Assembly (NCBI GenBank): GCA_022813625.1
Contig: JAKLMB010000011.1
Span: forward strand, 248,001-312,000
DNA: 64,000 nucleotides
Reading direction: 5' to 3'
From: Aaosphaeria pasadenensis
Taxonomy: Eukaryota; Ascomycota; Dothideomycetes; Pleosporales
In this document: in pieces, positions 43,153-54,710 of the stretch
Numbering within the stretch: the stretch's first letter is position 1
How the letters are laid out: each line of letters begins with the position of its first letter
Translations under genes and position numbers: made by a program
The notes under the pieces: generated by a model
Database searches by the model: none
Told to the model about the DNA's origin: nothing
Seen by the model: only the letters and a program-made list of their open reading frames with translations

Positions 43153-45409
43153 TTAGATTCGTTGTGCAGACTTCACGTCACTGACACCCGTTCCTTCTAC
43201 CACCGTAGCTTCCACAACTCCAAATACTGGTATCTCTGCCAGCCTCTCCACAACATGATGTAAAGTTGGCAATGCTTTCTCGTCCAACTTCTTAAAGCTG
43301 AACGACCCGCTACCTCTCCATGTTTTCTCTATCTTCTTCTCCACTTTACTTTCCTCCATGTTAGGTAGGAACACCGCGTAGGAAGAATCAGCTGCTCGGG
43401 ACGACTTCGCCGATGGTGGACCAGTCGATGGAATGCTCTTATACCACAAAAGTCCCTCATTCCCAGATGATGCGGGCGGTTGCACTTGGTCCGCACCCGT
43501 CACCTCTGCCAGCCCATTGATCTTAAAGTCAAAGAACTTTGAGCCTAGCCAGGACGCGGTTGCATCAAACGACGTGCCTGCGGTATTTTGTTCAATTCCC
43601 AGCTCGCTCCAGACCTTAGGCATGCCAAGTTCTTCCCTTCCGCTGAGGATAGGGTCGGCAAGGTCTTCGAAAAGTATTGGAAGGTAGCTTCCAGTACGGA
43701 CTGTGCCGTCTTCTGCCTTGTGCAAGACACCATGGATGTACAGACCCAGCATAGAGTACCCCCTTCCCCCGAGCCACTCCAGATGACCGAGAGTCGTCAC
43801 TGAAAGAGTAGCAAGGACGCGGGTAGCGGGTGATGGGAAGCGGAAGTTTGCGGAAGGGAACAACCCCTGAAGAACGGTGCGAGAAGTCGCGAATTTGATG
43901 GATGCAGTTCGGAACGTGCTATTTCTCCCATCTCGAGGATTGCCAATATGGTCTTGACGAGGGCCGGGCGCGGGTCCAAACGATACCGGGGCTCTCCAGT
44001 ATAGATTAGGCTTGCGCGCCCAGAGGTGTTCTCGAAGCTTCTGGGTAGAGAAGTCCCATTCATCGTGGCCGAAGTTATAGCCAGTGTACTCGGTAGCTGA
44101 GATGGTCAGAGGAAATCTTGCAGGACTTTCATAGGGGTGAAAACATACTGTCTAGTGGCGGGCCTGTTCCGAGGTCTCTTCCAGCCATACGAGAGTACTC
44201 TTGGATCTTCGATGCTCGTTCATATCGACATTTTTCGTACAGCTTCAAGCGCTCTGGTATTTCTTCGAGAGGGGTTCCAAGAGGAAGAACGACTCCGAGA
44301 GAGGCAGCATCTTCTATAGCCTGAGCTGCACCTTGTCCTTGATCTGGAATTTGTTAGCTAATTCAATACATTTTTTCGAAAGTATGATAATACTTACGCG
44401 GAGTGAAGGGGTGAGCAGCGTCTCCAATCAGCACCAATTTACCGTCAGTCCATGTCGGTAAATTCTCCATGTCTAGAAGTTCCCAGACTTTCAGCGTGTC
44501 TTCATCAGCCAAGCTCAATAATTTCACAAGGGCTGGGTCGAAATCTTTGTAGACCTCCAGTAGCTTAGACTTGTGACCTTGCTGACTCCATTCACCATCA
44601 CCGCTGCGATCAATTTCTGACTCCGCTGTTGGATGAATACACACAAAGTTCAGCAACGTGTTGTTGGTCGTGGGATAGATGATCACCCTTCGGTCTTGTG
44701 CAAAGAACATCCCAAGATGACCTTCCTTCTCCGCAAATCTCTTCGTCTCAGGGTCTGCCAGGGCCTTCTCGCGTGGCATCAGGAATCTGAATGCACTCTT
44801 CCCCGAGCCGAAATTCTTGATTCCTTCAGCGCCGGGGAGCTTCGCTCGAGTTCTTGAGTGCACACCATCCGCTCCCACGACAACGTCGGCCTTAATCTCT
44901 TCGCCGCTTTCGAATACCACTCTTCCATCGTTGCTGACATCCAGAACCCGTGAAGAAGTCTTCAACACTGCTGGCCTGCCTTTCCCTTCCTCAGCTGTAG
45001 CTACCCGCTTCAGCTCCGAATGCAAGTGCACCCTGTGAGCAAAATACCAGGTATCCTGCCACATCCCACTCATTTTCGTCACATCTACGTGGAACATCGT
45101 CTCGCCATTTGGCTTGTACTGTGCGAGCGACAATGTCGGATTGGCGCCCTGGTCCTCTGGATTTATCCCGACACGTCGAAGCAGGCTGGATGCATTGGGA
45201 GCCAGGTGGACGGCAGCGCCTAACTCGTTGGCGAATCTGGATTGCTCGTACAGTGTCACGTTGTGACCTTGCTGGCGGAGGAAGATTGCGGCGCTGAGAC
45301 CACCGATGCCTGCGCCGACTATGGCTATGTTGAGGGGCGTGGGATGAGTGCCATTTTGCACGTTGTTTGTGCCATTTGTTTGTGGAATGTCTGGTACTAT
45401 TGAGCCCAT
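43153..45409 (-). CDS. FAD-dependent aromatic monooxygenase fused to an acetoacetate-decarboxylase-like domain
   Basis: A 716-aa two-domain protein from three exons, 45409-44398, 44343-44149 and 44096-43153; both introns are phase 1 and in frame. Residues ~25-400 are a class A flavin monooxygenase of the salicylate/6-hydroxynicotinate hydroxylase type: GAGIGG at 32-37, the NADPH/FAD motif GADGVHSRTR at 179-188, and GDAAHPFTPHQGQGAAQA starting at 329, rebuilt across intron 1. After a linker (TTEYTGYNFGHDEWDFSTQKLREHLW), residues ~435-716 look like the ADC superfamily (FRFPSPATRVLATLSVTTLGHLEWLGGRGYSMLG, GSYLPILFEDLADPILSGREELGMPKVWSEL). No signal peptide. It could hydroxylate an aromatic acid and process the product within one protein. 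The reaction is inferred, and the ADC assignment is the less certain half. Confidence 0.85.
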
Positions 45410-46152
45410 GGTTCCTTGCAGGTGTGTTGGAACTAGAGAAAGGAGGTGAAAAGGTAAAGGATGGGGAATGCTACTCGTCGATGGAGAAAAATTATCGATG
45501 TCATGATACTTATGCCCCTCCTCCCCCCAACCGCATGTAACACTCCACAATACTAGTGAACTACATCAATCTGCCTTCATTTCGCTTCCGTACATCAGTT
45601 GTGCATGTCTCTGATCGGTACGCGTGCATGGGGGGTGAGATGGGGCGTCACGCTCGACATGCCGGATCGACTTCACCGGGCACCCTCCACTTTACGAGGG
45701 TCTGGGAGCCCCGGACTGGCCTGAGTCCCCACGATTGTGGTTCACTATGGGGAAGCCGGGAAGCGGCGGAAAAGCTTGTTAGCATATGACAGCACTTCCC
45801 GCGGCTCGGTATCCATGGATATAGTGCACCGGGTCTTGGGCGTATGCTGCCGAGGGTCTTTGTTCTAGTGCCTCAGCCAAAATGACACTGATTGGAAAGG
45901 GAAGCATCTCGAACTCCCAAAGTCTATAAGAATTGATTCTTTTTGTCCGCTTTCATTAGTCTATGGGGGTTCGGCCGAAGATTAAAATTCATCTCAGACA
46001 CAGATATCTGTTCGAGTAACATGAGCGTGATTGATCAGATTCAAGACAATGGTAGTTGTACCAGCTAAGAGCTAAACTAATTTCACATCATAGATGTGGT
46101 CCAACAGAAATACCCAGTGGATTACTACATTCCGAACGTCCGTGTTCATACT
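45410..46152. promoter_or_regulatory. Promoter region of the monooxygenase-ADC gene
   Basis: 743-bp spacer before the fused monooxygenase; the left part should be its promoter and the right part the MFS transporter 3' flank. It contains element copy E at 45681-45700, about 270 bp before the start codon, and several CCGG/CGG words. Confidence 0.5.
45681..45700 (-). promoter_or_regulatory. Cluster element copy E
   Basis: On the minus strand this reads CCCTCGTAAAGTGGAGGGTG. It shares the GTGGAGG core and 11 of 15 positions with copy A. Confidence 0.5.
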
Positions 46153-47908
46153 TTACAAAGCAGTTCCACTAGGAACCCAATCTGCAGTCGCGATCCTAAG
46201 CCTCTTTCCCCAGATCAAGATGGGGATAGTCGCCAAACCAAACAACCCCATAAGCATACCAAAGATGCCGAAAGGCTGAGCAGCGCCGCTGTGCTCAATC
46301 CACGTAGCCGTGAAGAAAGTCCAAGCAAAAGCGATGATAGCCCTGGCGCAGGTGACAGCTACGAGACAGTCTCCCGAGATCGATGGGTACGATTCGATCA
46401 AGTAGTTGAACCCAACAGATGGCGCTTGCATCAACCCAAATGCATTCATGCCGATGCCAAAGTTGAGTCCTACCCAGCCTTTTGGTGACGGGTTCTGCGC
46501 TACGAATCCAAAGGTGATGATGCCCGCCGTGGCGATGAACAGACTAGGAAGGGCTGTACCGAGACGACCTTCGGGCTCACTGAAGCCGTGGGTGTCCTTT
46601 TTAGCAAGGCGTTTGGTCGTCCAGTCAGCGATGAAGTATGCGTAGATGCACCCCAGAGCTGTGCCGATGAGGCCTCCGGTGTTGACCAAGCCGGCTTCAG
46701 ATCCCCAGAGATACGGCGGCATGGACACCAGCTGGGGCGCAACTCCACTCATAGCGACGGTTGCACCGACAAGGCCGGCATACCAAAGAGATACGAGCCA
46801 TACTCCAGGAAGACGAAGGGTTTTGAAGGGCGCGGCAAATTTTGCTGCTATGCCCGGACGATACATTCCGATCTTGAGGGACCTGGCGAATGTGTATGGT
46901 TGGTATGAGGCAGCCTCGACCGGGACGACCTCTGTTGTTTGAGCATTGGCTTTCTTCTCATCGATAATAGCATCTGAGACGACGACCGTTTCGCGTTCAT
47001 AGAGTGTCTCCGGTTGGAAAAGCAGGCATAGCACGAACGAGACTGCAGAGAGTATGACGTTCGTCCAGTGCAGCCATTCCAACCCATGATGAGCGATATA
47101 TCCTCCTGTCATCGATCCGATGATGGAGCCGCTAGCAAGAAAGACGGTGTAGATTGCCTTTGAGGATTTGTCAGTGGAAGACGAGTACTAATTGAAAGGC
47201 TTCACTAACCATGGCCCTTCCCCGTTGATGCACGAAGAAGATCTCTCCGACAACGTCGGGCGCAACAGCATCTGCTGATCCGCCACCAATGCCCATGAAA
47301 ACCCTTGCCGCCAGGAGGCTTTCGAAAGTCTTTGCCAGACCCGCCCACATCGACGAGAGCGTGAGTAACAGCAAGCTGACAAGAATCACAGGGCGCCGCC
47401 CAAAAGTGTTTGCCAACGGAACCCACCATAAGTTAGACGCTCCCAGCATCAGAATATTGACCTAGAACCTGTCAGCTGAGACATCCAATGAAACTCTTTA
47501 GGGTCATAACGTACAGCGAGAAGATGGAGCAATTTGGGGAAAGGCTTTGGAGGAAACCCGAACACAGGTGTCGAAGCGTATATGGGAAATGCGCTTGAAA
47601 TCGAGGCACTTGTGAAGTTGACGACAAAAGGGAAGATTGACATGCATGCCAATATCCCAGCCTTTCGAAGCCATCCAAAGTTCAACGGATCCGCAGGGTC
47701 CGATGAAGGCGTAGGCACGAGACGGATCTCATCGTGTGAAGACTGTGAAGCCGTCCATTCGAGATGCTCTGTACAGTAAATGTCAATAAGGGGTCATATT
47801 GGGCACAATGGGGAGAGATCTCCTACCAACTAGCGTGACAGTGCCCGGAGGGGTTGCATTGGCAACCTCTGATTTGGAAAGAGAGAAAGCGTGTTTGAAC
47901 CCCGACAT
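46153..47908 (-). CDS. MFS transporter of the aromatic cluster
   Basis: Twelve-helix major-facilitator transporter, 530 aa. Four exons (47908-47827, 47768-47515, 47461-47210, 47157-46153) with matching phases. I start at the ATG at 47908; the frame is open further upstream but has no other ATG there. The N-terminal ~80 residues are cytosolic. Recognisable parts are the loop 2-3 motif NLWWVPLANTFGRRPVILVSL, RVFMGIGGGSADAVAPDVVGE (TM4-5) and YERETVV after TM6, typical of fungal FLR1/caffeine-resistance-like carriers. A middle loop (~50 residues) is rich in Lys and Glu. It lies between the monooxygenase and the regulator and has an element copy 155 bp before its start. The likely role is uptake or export of the cluster substrate. 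Confidence 0.9.
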
Positions 47909-48062
47909 ATCGGATCGATCAAGATGATTGATGAGCGGCGTGATTGTGGTGTGATTTGGAGATGAAAGAGATTCCACGCGATATTAATGTTTCGGTCGCG
48001 CCAATACATCTACACACAACCTCGTGCGCTTTGTCACTGTTCCCCATGGGGTGGCTTTTGGG

Positions 48063-48080
48063 TCGGGATGTGGAGAACAG
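48063..48080 (+). promoter_or_regulatory. Cluster element copy D
   Basis: Reads TCGGGATGTGGAGAACAG, identical to copy A over TCGGGATGTGGAG. It lies 155-172 bp before the start of the MFS gene and after the end of the regulator gene. Confidence 0.6.
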
Positions 48081-48172
48081 TTCGCTCCACCAAGAACAGA
48101 CTAGGTACTACCCCAGCCAATTAAATGATTTCAAATACAGGTAAAAATCTAGATTACTATCGCTAACTTTTC

Positions 48173-50890
48173 TTATGACTCGGTTGCAAACCTGAGCCCC
48201 TCAATCAGCTGAACTAAGTTATCGACAAGAGGAGGGGAAGACCCGGCAGTGTCATGGTTTGCTTGGAACAACTTGACGAGACTGCTCATGACACCATCAA
48301 TATCCGTTATCGCAATCGGGTTGCCCCGGGGTTGCAAAGACCTGATTGCGGGAGAGCCGCGGTCTAGAGTGATGAACCTCCGGACATCAAGTGTGTAGTC
48401 CTCGTCCAGCAAGACCATCTGCGTGTCCTCCACAGACGTGCCTGATATCATGTGCGCGGCAGATCGCTTCACAAAGCTATAACCCCATATGATCAACCCA
48501 GCATGATAGACAGAGATCGCGTTGAAGTTGCAAAGACCACCTTTGGGAAGGGCCCGGGCCGCTCGAAGTATTTGCCCAGCGTGCCACAAAGCCTGTCTCG
48601 CTGGGGGAGACGAGACCCACTCTCGAAGGCACGGATAGGCATTGCGTGCCTCACCCTGTCCTTCGATGCCTGCAAATAATATGATATCTTCAAGTGGAGC
48701 GTTCAGGTGTATGAACATCAGTTCAAGGATGATACTGCCCTCTCTTGTAGGGCAACTGATCCTATAGTCCTCCAGGGACTTGTTCAGATCTTGATACCGA
48801 GAAGGGAGGATCAGACCGTTTCTGTGACTAGAACCAGTTTTAGCATTGATAGTCGCCATTTGTCTGAACTCCCAAATCATGCCCCAAATCATGTAGAGAT
48901 AGGTACGATTCGCCACCTCGTGGTTATTCAAGCAGTTCAAATCAAGCAGACACTCCAAAGGTGATGGGCGTTTCAAAAGCTCTGGTGCCATATCCAAGTA
49001 CGCTTGCTTCCAAGCTATTGCAGTATTCGCACGCCATAGTCGCTCTGCACTTGGAATTGGTAATTGCATCTCGGAATAGGAAATGAGTGGGGGCTTAAGT
49101 AACGCCATTGAAGACTGTCGGTCGTGTTCGAATACATGGTAGACAAGACGCAAGAGGGATTCTTGGGCCACCCAGCTTTTCCACTTGTCGTCCAGTTCCT
49201 GGCCGTCGTCCTCCGGTCTGGGTTCAATTATCGGATACATAGAATTGCGAAAACTGCCACGGCGCCTGACCATCGTTACTAGCGGTTGAAGAAAGCTCTC
49301 CGCGATTTCCATTTTCCTGCTCATGCCACTCCAGAGGCCGATGTCCAGTTGCAGCATAAGATTTCGGAGGCTTTGGAGATCCCGAATTGAAGAGTTATCC
49401 TCTTCAAAGATCTTCGCCTGACAGGCTCTGCCCGCTTCGTGCAAAGCAAATCCCAGCTTACGCAGAGGAACATCAGGAGTTGAAACAGCGCCTGCTGCTA
49501 TTATGAGCGACAACAGTATTGGGCTTATCTCAGAAGGAGAAAATGTGGGAAGATGAAACCAGAATTTCGAATCAAGAGAAGGTGACGTGAGGAAGTATTG
49601 AATAAGGCCATCCAGGAGTTCTGTTGACGGGAAAGCAGAAGATATGCGCCCTCTGTTCGAAGAAGTGCAGGTGCCCAGTACCAGAGCGAAGAGCTTGTCT
49701 CGTGCAGTACGACTGAGACGTTCCTGAATTGCACGCCGCGATGAAAGTTGGGCTCGCCTCTCAGCATTGCCCTCCCCGTCTGCCAACGCCAGATTTTGCT
49801 CTTCAGCCGTACCAAAGTCTCGGTCGCTCCTTGGGAGGTAGCGCCATATACTCCGCTTGAAGGCTTCGTGGCGGACATCTACACCCTCGTGTGGATGCGT
49901 AGATGCACGCCGGTCAGTGCTGGAAGGATCCGTGACTGGAGTCTCCACATTGAACGGTATGTCCATATTGTACTGATCTAGGAAAGCAACATCTAAGTCG
50001 TTCAAGCTAAGGTCCCAATTGAAACTTGTGTCCATGATCCCTCGAGGAGTCGCTATACCAGAAAGACCATTGCCAAAAGGCGGCAACGAACGGAGATGGT
50101 CCGGAAGCTCTTCATCAAGCACTGTCATGTCGTCAAAAGAGGGCAAATGTTCCTGGGGAAACATATCCTGGGCCATTGGTTCGACATGGTACTGCTGGAA
50201 ATTTACATCTGAGGGTCTAGGTCCGCCTTTCGTTGTCGTCTGTAGGCCCTCAGGTGTTGCGTATGTGCTCTGCCTTTGCATTGTGGTAGAAGCAGCAGAA
50301 TTAGCATCATGAAGGATTTCGGGATCATTTGTTTGCTGCTGAGACCCGAGATGCATGCTGGCAGAGGTATTGGAGAAATCGAGCAGATCTTGTGCGGCGT
50401 GGACATCATCCATGGCTTTGTCACATACTGCTGAGGTCTTGCAATGTATGTTCTTCTTGCGGCATCTACTACAGGGTTTTTCGTCCTCACATCGGAGATG
50501 ATGTTGGGAACAAGCCTCGCAAGCCTGAACTACCCGACTCTGGCGAGCGCTTTCTCTACGCTTACGTACGCCGTCGGGAGGGTTGTCATGGGCGGCAGCA
50601 TGTCTTTTGAGTAAATCTCTACAAGCTCATTTAGCTCAAGCGCCAATACATATGAATTGAATGATGTACATTCTTGAAAAGCCCTTGGAGCAGGTAGGGC
50701 AGATATATGGCTTATGTCTGGTATCTGGTCCGGGGTAAGTCTCTGAGCACAAACATCTTGGGAAACCCTTCAATGATAAGGACTTACGCGCCCGGACGTG
50801 ACGTGTTAGATGGTCTGCACGAGTAAATGATCGTGAACACGTGCTGCATTGAAAAAGACGAGGCGCCAGTTCGGCTTCAGGTGTGCTCAT
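48173..50890 (-). CDS. Transcription factor with tandem C2H2 fingers plus Zn2Cys6 cluster
   Basis: 867-aa nuclear regulator. Exons 50890-50788, 50724-50670 and 50618-48173 are joined in frame. Finger 1 has C15, C18, H31, H35; finger 2 has C43, C46, H59, H63. A complete Zn2Cys6 cluster follows only 22 residues later: C86, C89, C96, C102, C105, C112 (CX2CX6CX5CX2CX6C). Both introns fall inside the finger-coding region, and splicing restores the linker HVRAHTRHKPY. The rest is a fungal-specific TF domain (PF04082-like) from about residue 400, with an acidic middle region. The finger-1 helix TRADHLTR suits a G-rich site. It is divergent from the dioxygenase gene and is the obvious candidate to bind the element repeated through this cluster. 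Confidence 0.9.
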
Positions 50891-51382
50891 GATTGTGGGC
50901 AGGTTGGGATCGGTCTTCGGAATGCGTGGGCAGCGTCGTCCCGATGAGTGCTGTTACAAACGGCTGTCCGTATATTGGATGGATTTCGTGTGGAGGAGGA
51001 AATCTGGGGAAGCAATCAATACGGGGGGGATGAGACACGGGGAAGGATGTGGGGAGGCGAAGTCGCGCTAATGTTTGCCTAACTTTGCCACTCCTGGACC
51101 ACCTCGGCTCCGCTTTTGTCCCTCCACTTCCCGATGTATTGGATGAGCGGCAGTTGGAATAGGGATATCTTGAGCGCCTCTGGATCTGGTTAATTGATTT
51201 CATATGCCGGCAAACTCAGGTAGATTTGGAAACTGACCATTATTGAGTACATGTGTGTGAAAAGAACAATTCGGAGCTCACGTGACCAGCCTATTCACAC
51301 CTCCTCCTTACCTCGATTCCACTGCAACTAAACTTATCAGTTCACGGCACAGGTTGCTTGATTTTCTGAGAAGAAAGAAATC
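50891..51382. promoter_or_regulatory. Divergent promoter, regulator and extradiol dioxygenase
   Basis: 492 bp between opposed starts. It carries a strong copy of the cluster element (51117-51136, minus strand) and a weaker one at 51044-51060 (GGATGTGGGGAGGCGA). This suggests possible autoregulation. Confidence 0.55.
51117..51136 (-). promoter_or_regulatory. Cluster element copy G
   Basis: On the minus strand this reads CATCGGGAAGTGGAGGGACA. It matches copy A in CATCGGGA, GTGGAGG and GGGACA; the central T is A here and a 3-bp CGG is absent. Confidence 0.65.
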
Positions 51383-52261
51383 ATGGTTCCAACGCCCGTC
51401 CACTTCTTCTCGCATGGCTCAACCATGATGTTGGGCGAGGAGTCCAAATCCGCGACCTACTGGAAGCAATGCGGTGACGAAGCCCTAGGCAACGGTATCA
51501 AAGGCATCGTCATGATGGGAGCCCACTGGGACGCAAGAGGCCACAACCGTATCGACATATCGATGAACCCCACACCATCCAAATCCCCCGTTGCCTACGT
51601 CCACCCCTCGAAATACGCCTCCTACGAGCTGAACCCCGATCTACCAACCGGCAAGCGCTGCGTCCAGATGCTGCAGGACGCCGGCATTAATGCGAAGCCC
51701 AACGAGACATTCGATTGGATTCACGACACCTATCTGATCCTCATCAGGATGTTTCCCGAGAAGTGTCCCCCGACGACGATTGTGAGCATGAACGGCCGCT
51801 TCGATCCCCATCTACACGCTCGCGTCGGATCGATTCTCGCACCACTGCGACAGGAAGGATACTTGTTGATCGGAACGGGCGGCTCGGTGCATAATCTCTA
51901 CCGCAACCACTGGCTACAGATGCTGCGGTATTCGGACAACTTCGCGCAGCCTGTGCCGCCAGACGCACCGATGCTGCTATTCCGACAGGGTGTGGAAGAT
52001 GCGTTTGTAAGGAATTGCGGCGCTGGAAGGGAGAAGGGGTCGTTGACTAGAGCGGTTTGCAGGATGATGAAGCATCCGCAGTATCGGATTGCGCATGGAA
52101 CGGACGACCACTTCATGCCTGCATGCTTTGTAGCTGGGGTTGTGGATGGGTTGGACAGTGATGGGAGTGATGATGGGGAGTGTGTTCTTGGGGCAGAGGA
52201 TTGGGAGTTGGTTAATATGTGCAATAGTCAGTTTACGATTGGCAAATGGGTGAAGGCGTAA
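51383..52261 (+). CDS. LigB-type extradiol ring-cleavage dioxygenase (DODA-like)
   Basis: 292-aa single-exon non-haem iron dioxygenase of the LigB/DOPA-dioxygenase (YgiD) superfamily, which opens catechol-type rings next to the two hydroxyls. Likely metal ligands and catalytic histidines are His11 (HFFSHGS), His48 (MMGAHWDARG) and His243 (GTDDHFMPACF), with His170 (GTGGSVHNLYRN) as acid/base. Other family blocks are TFDWIHDTYLILIRMFPE and IVSMNGRFDPHLHARVGS. Its length matches the single-domain plant and bacterial DODA proteins. No signal peptide. It is divergent from the regulator, with a strong element copy in between. In this context it should cleave the ring produced by the flavin monooxygenase. 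Substrate unknown. Confidence 0.9.
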   Translation: MVPTPVHFFSHGSTMMLGEESKSATYWKQCGDEALGNGIKGIVMMGAHWDARGHNRIDISMNPTPSKSPVAYVHPSKYASYELNPDLPTGKRCVQMLQDAGINAKPNETFDWIHDTYLILIRMFPEKCPPTTIVSMNGRFDPHLHARVGSILAPLRQEGYLLIGTGGSVHNLYRNHWLQMLRYSDNFAQPVPPDAPMLLFRQGVEDAFVRNCGAGREKGSLTRAVCRMMKHPQYRIAHGTDDHFMPACFVAGVVDGLDSDGSDDGECVLGAEDWELVNMCNSQFTIGKWVKA

Positions 52262-52447
52262 TCATCGTCTTTTCAATATCAACATTGTATTCAATTCTTT
52301 AATTCAGATTTCATGTAAATCGTTCAAGTGCTATGCATGGTTTGCTCAGATATTCATTGTACTGGGTTGGGCTTCTTGGATTTCTAAAATCTATTTAAGC
52401 TCTGAAGCTAAATGCATGATCAATGCTACACTCTGTACCATCAGTCT

Positions 52448-54294
52448 CTATTTAGGAGGAATAACCGGCAGCGTCACCGAATTGACAAACTGCGGCCCAA
52501 AATGAACATGATTCAACCCCGCAAATCTCTCCTCTGATCGGTCTTCCGGATGGTTATGCTGGAAGATACCGCTACCCTGCGTATCACCACTCGCAATCTC
52601 GAAGACCAACTTCCCACCCTTCTCCACAACTACGTTCGTAGGCCACACTTCCACATCAACGCCATACACGTCACCCGGGATGACCGGCTGCACATCCGTG
52701 CTAAAGTAGTCCCGCCACGGGAGATACGGCCTGTGTTTCGGGTGATTGGGATTCGTCTTGCGGAGCGAGACGCGGAGCCAGCCTTTTGTCAGGGGGACGG
52801 GGTCGCCGGCGGTGCCGGTGTAGAAGACTTCCTTGCCCTCTGGGGAGATGTAGCGGAGGGTGAGGAAGAGATCGATGTCTGAGGGGATTGAGCCTGTGAC
52901 GTGGGGTGATAGAGAGACGTTCAGGTGTGCGACGATGTGGCCGGTTATTTCTGTCTCCTGCTCGAATGGTGCGGTGGTAAATTGCAAGACTTGCGGGTCG
53001 TCTAGGGTGCCCAGGGCTTTGTATGAGAGTTTTCGTACGGACTCGACGGATGGGGTGGTGGTTGAGAGTTCTTGAGTTGGTGTGAGATAGTACTGGGTGT
53101 ATTGCGTGCGGGCGATTGGCCACTCGCTCTCAGTGCGTCGGGCATATGTCTTCTCCTTTTCGGCGTCGTTGAAGCCAACATCGCCTTTACGGAGCACGAG
53201 ATCGACGGCTGGAAGTTTGCCTTTGACGCTCCATCCAGTCTTGTCTTCTCCCTTGAGGAAGGCGTCCAGGAAACTCTTCTGTATCTCAACCTCCTCGCTG
53301 TAGTAGAAAGGGAGATCGTGGCGACCGGTGATCATGCGAAGGTACTTGAACTCCGATCCAGCGTGGAGGAAACCTTCGATATTTCCCCTGAGATGAAGGA
53401 GAATTCCGCCCCAGTTACCCACAGAAAGGAGTGGCACCTCAATATCGGCCATATCATACTCTTTGCTCGCATAGTACTGCTCCTCACGGAACTTATACTT
53501 AGCGGTATCGATAGTCTGATCCTGACGATTCTTCTCGCGCTCCTCGTCAGGCAAGTCACCCTCGATAGTATCAGGCCCCCAGTTCGCCGCACTGCGTCCA
53601 GGACGACCGTACTGATTCGTAATGACCTGACGATTCCACCAAAACTTGACAAACGCATTCGAAAGAATTCCACCATGGCGACAGCGATCGCGATAGTAAT
53701 CCGACATGCCCTCCCATGGAACGATGCAGGCAAGTCCCTTCGGCTTCCTGGCGGCCACGCGCCACTGCGAGCCGGCGTAGTAGCTGATGCCGAGGAGTCC
53801 GACTTTGCCAGAGGACCACGGCCGCTCCGCCGCCCATTCGACGACGTCGAAGAATGCCTCAGATGTCCCGCGTGACATGGTGTCGAGGAGTCCTGGGGAT
53901 TGTCCCAGGCCGCGCTCGTCAGCGCGGACGACAGCATAGCCGTGTTGCGTCCAGAAGCCCGGGTCGGGTGTCTCCCATGCTGAGTGCTCGGAATGGTGCT
54001 CTTTGTTTACTTCTGAGAAGGATTTTGGATGGAAGCTGGTGGTTTTTCGTTAGACCTGGTGGATTGATGGAAGGGGGATTTGGAAACTCACTCTTTGTAG
54101 TGGATGTCTTTGCCGTAAGGGCCGTATGTCACGATGACGGGAAACTTCGCGTTGGCGTCTGAAGACTTGGGCCTGTACACATTGCAGCGTACGAGTCCCT
54201 CGCTGGTCTTCAATTGCACTGTTGCGTTTTGTTCGAAGACATAGGGGAAGCTGGTCTCGTCGACCTTGTGGAGGTCTTGGATGGTGTTCGGCAT
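52448..54294 (-). CDS. CocE/NonD-type X-Pro-dipeptidyl-peptidase-fold hydrolase
   Basis: 596-aa serine hydrolase of the CocE/NonD family (PF02129 plus PF08530). Exons 54294-54092 and 54035-52448; the 56-bp intron is phase 2 and the junction reads GKDIHYKDFHPKSF. VTYGPYGKD and VRADERGLGQSPG (~104-116) are the N-terminal family motifs. The nucleophile elbow is GISYYAG with Ser at 152. The acid and His are expected in RGNIEGFLHAG and TGRHDLPFYY. From about residue 320 a jelly-roll C-terminal domain follows, with the GSGIFQHNHPEDRS stretch near the end. Relatives hydrolyse esters or amides such as cocaine or aromatic esters. It lies 187 bp from the convergent dioxygenase and shares the cluster element. 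It may free the aromatic acid from an ester. Confidence 0.9.
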
Positions 54295-54710
54295 GATTGC
54301 TGTGAGTTGATAATATCTGTCAATTCGAGCTCATGTCCGAGAGGAAGTAATGATAGCAATTCATATGATATGACGATTATTTGTTTTCTACACTATTCTT
54401 TAGCCTAAGAATTGCGTTGTCCGAAGTCGTCGTAACGGGTAATGCGGGCAGATTGTCTCTCATCGGGATGTGGAGGCGGGACAATTTCTGTTTGTCCGAA
54501 TGTAATACAAACAATCAATAGATGCCATTGTACAACGACATGAAACCACCGTAGAAATTATTTGGGTGCAAGATTATTAAACATTACGCATGAATCCGAG
54601 CAACAAGAGATTCACGTGTTCTCATTGACTTCGGTGAATCATACGGATCAAACAATAGCACTCAACACATAGTTACAAGTAACTCAATTCAATTGAACTT
54701 CCTAGTCCGT
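54295..54710. promoter_or_regulatory. Promoter region of the CocE-type hydrolase
   Basis: 416 bp between two minus-strand genes. It holds the most complete copy of the cluster element (54461-54500). Confidence 0.55.
54461..54500 (+). promoter_or_regulatory. Cluster element copy A (extended)
   Basis: Begins CATCGGGATGTGGAGGCGGG, continues ACAATTTCTG and ends TTTGTCCGAA. Copy B (55427-55464) matches it over nearly the whole 38-40 bp with only small gaps. It lies 167-206 bp before the hydrolase start. Confidence 0.7.

Noticed and set aside
43153..44063. A separate ADC-like gene distinct from the flavin monooxygenase
   Set aside because: Exon phases and the absence of a stop join both parts; the internal ATG candidates would remove part of the conserved linker.
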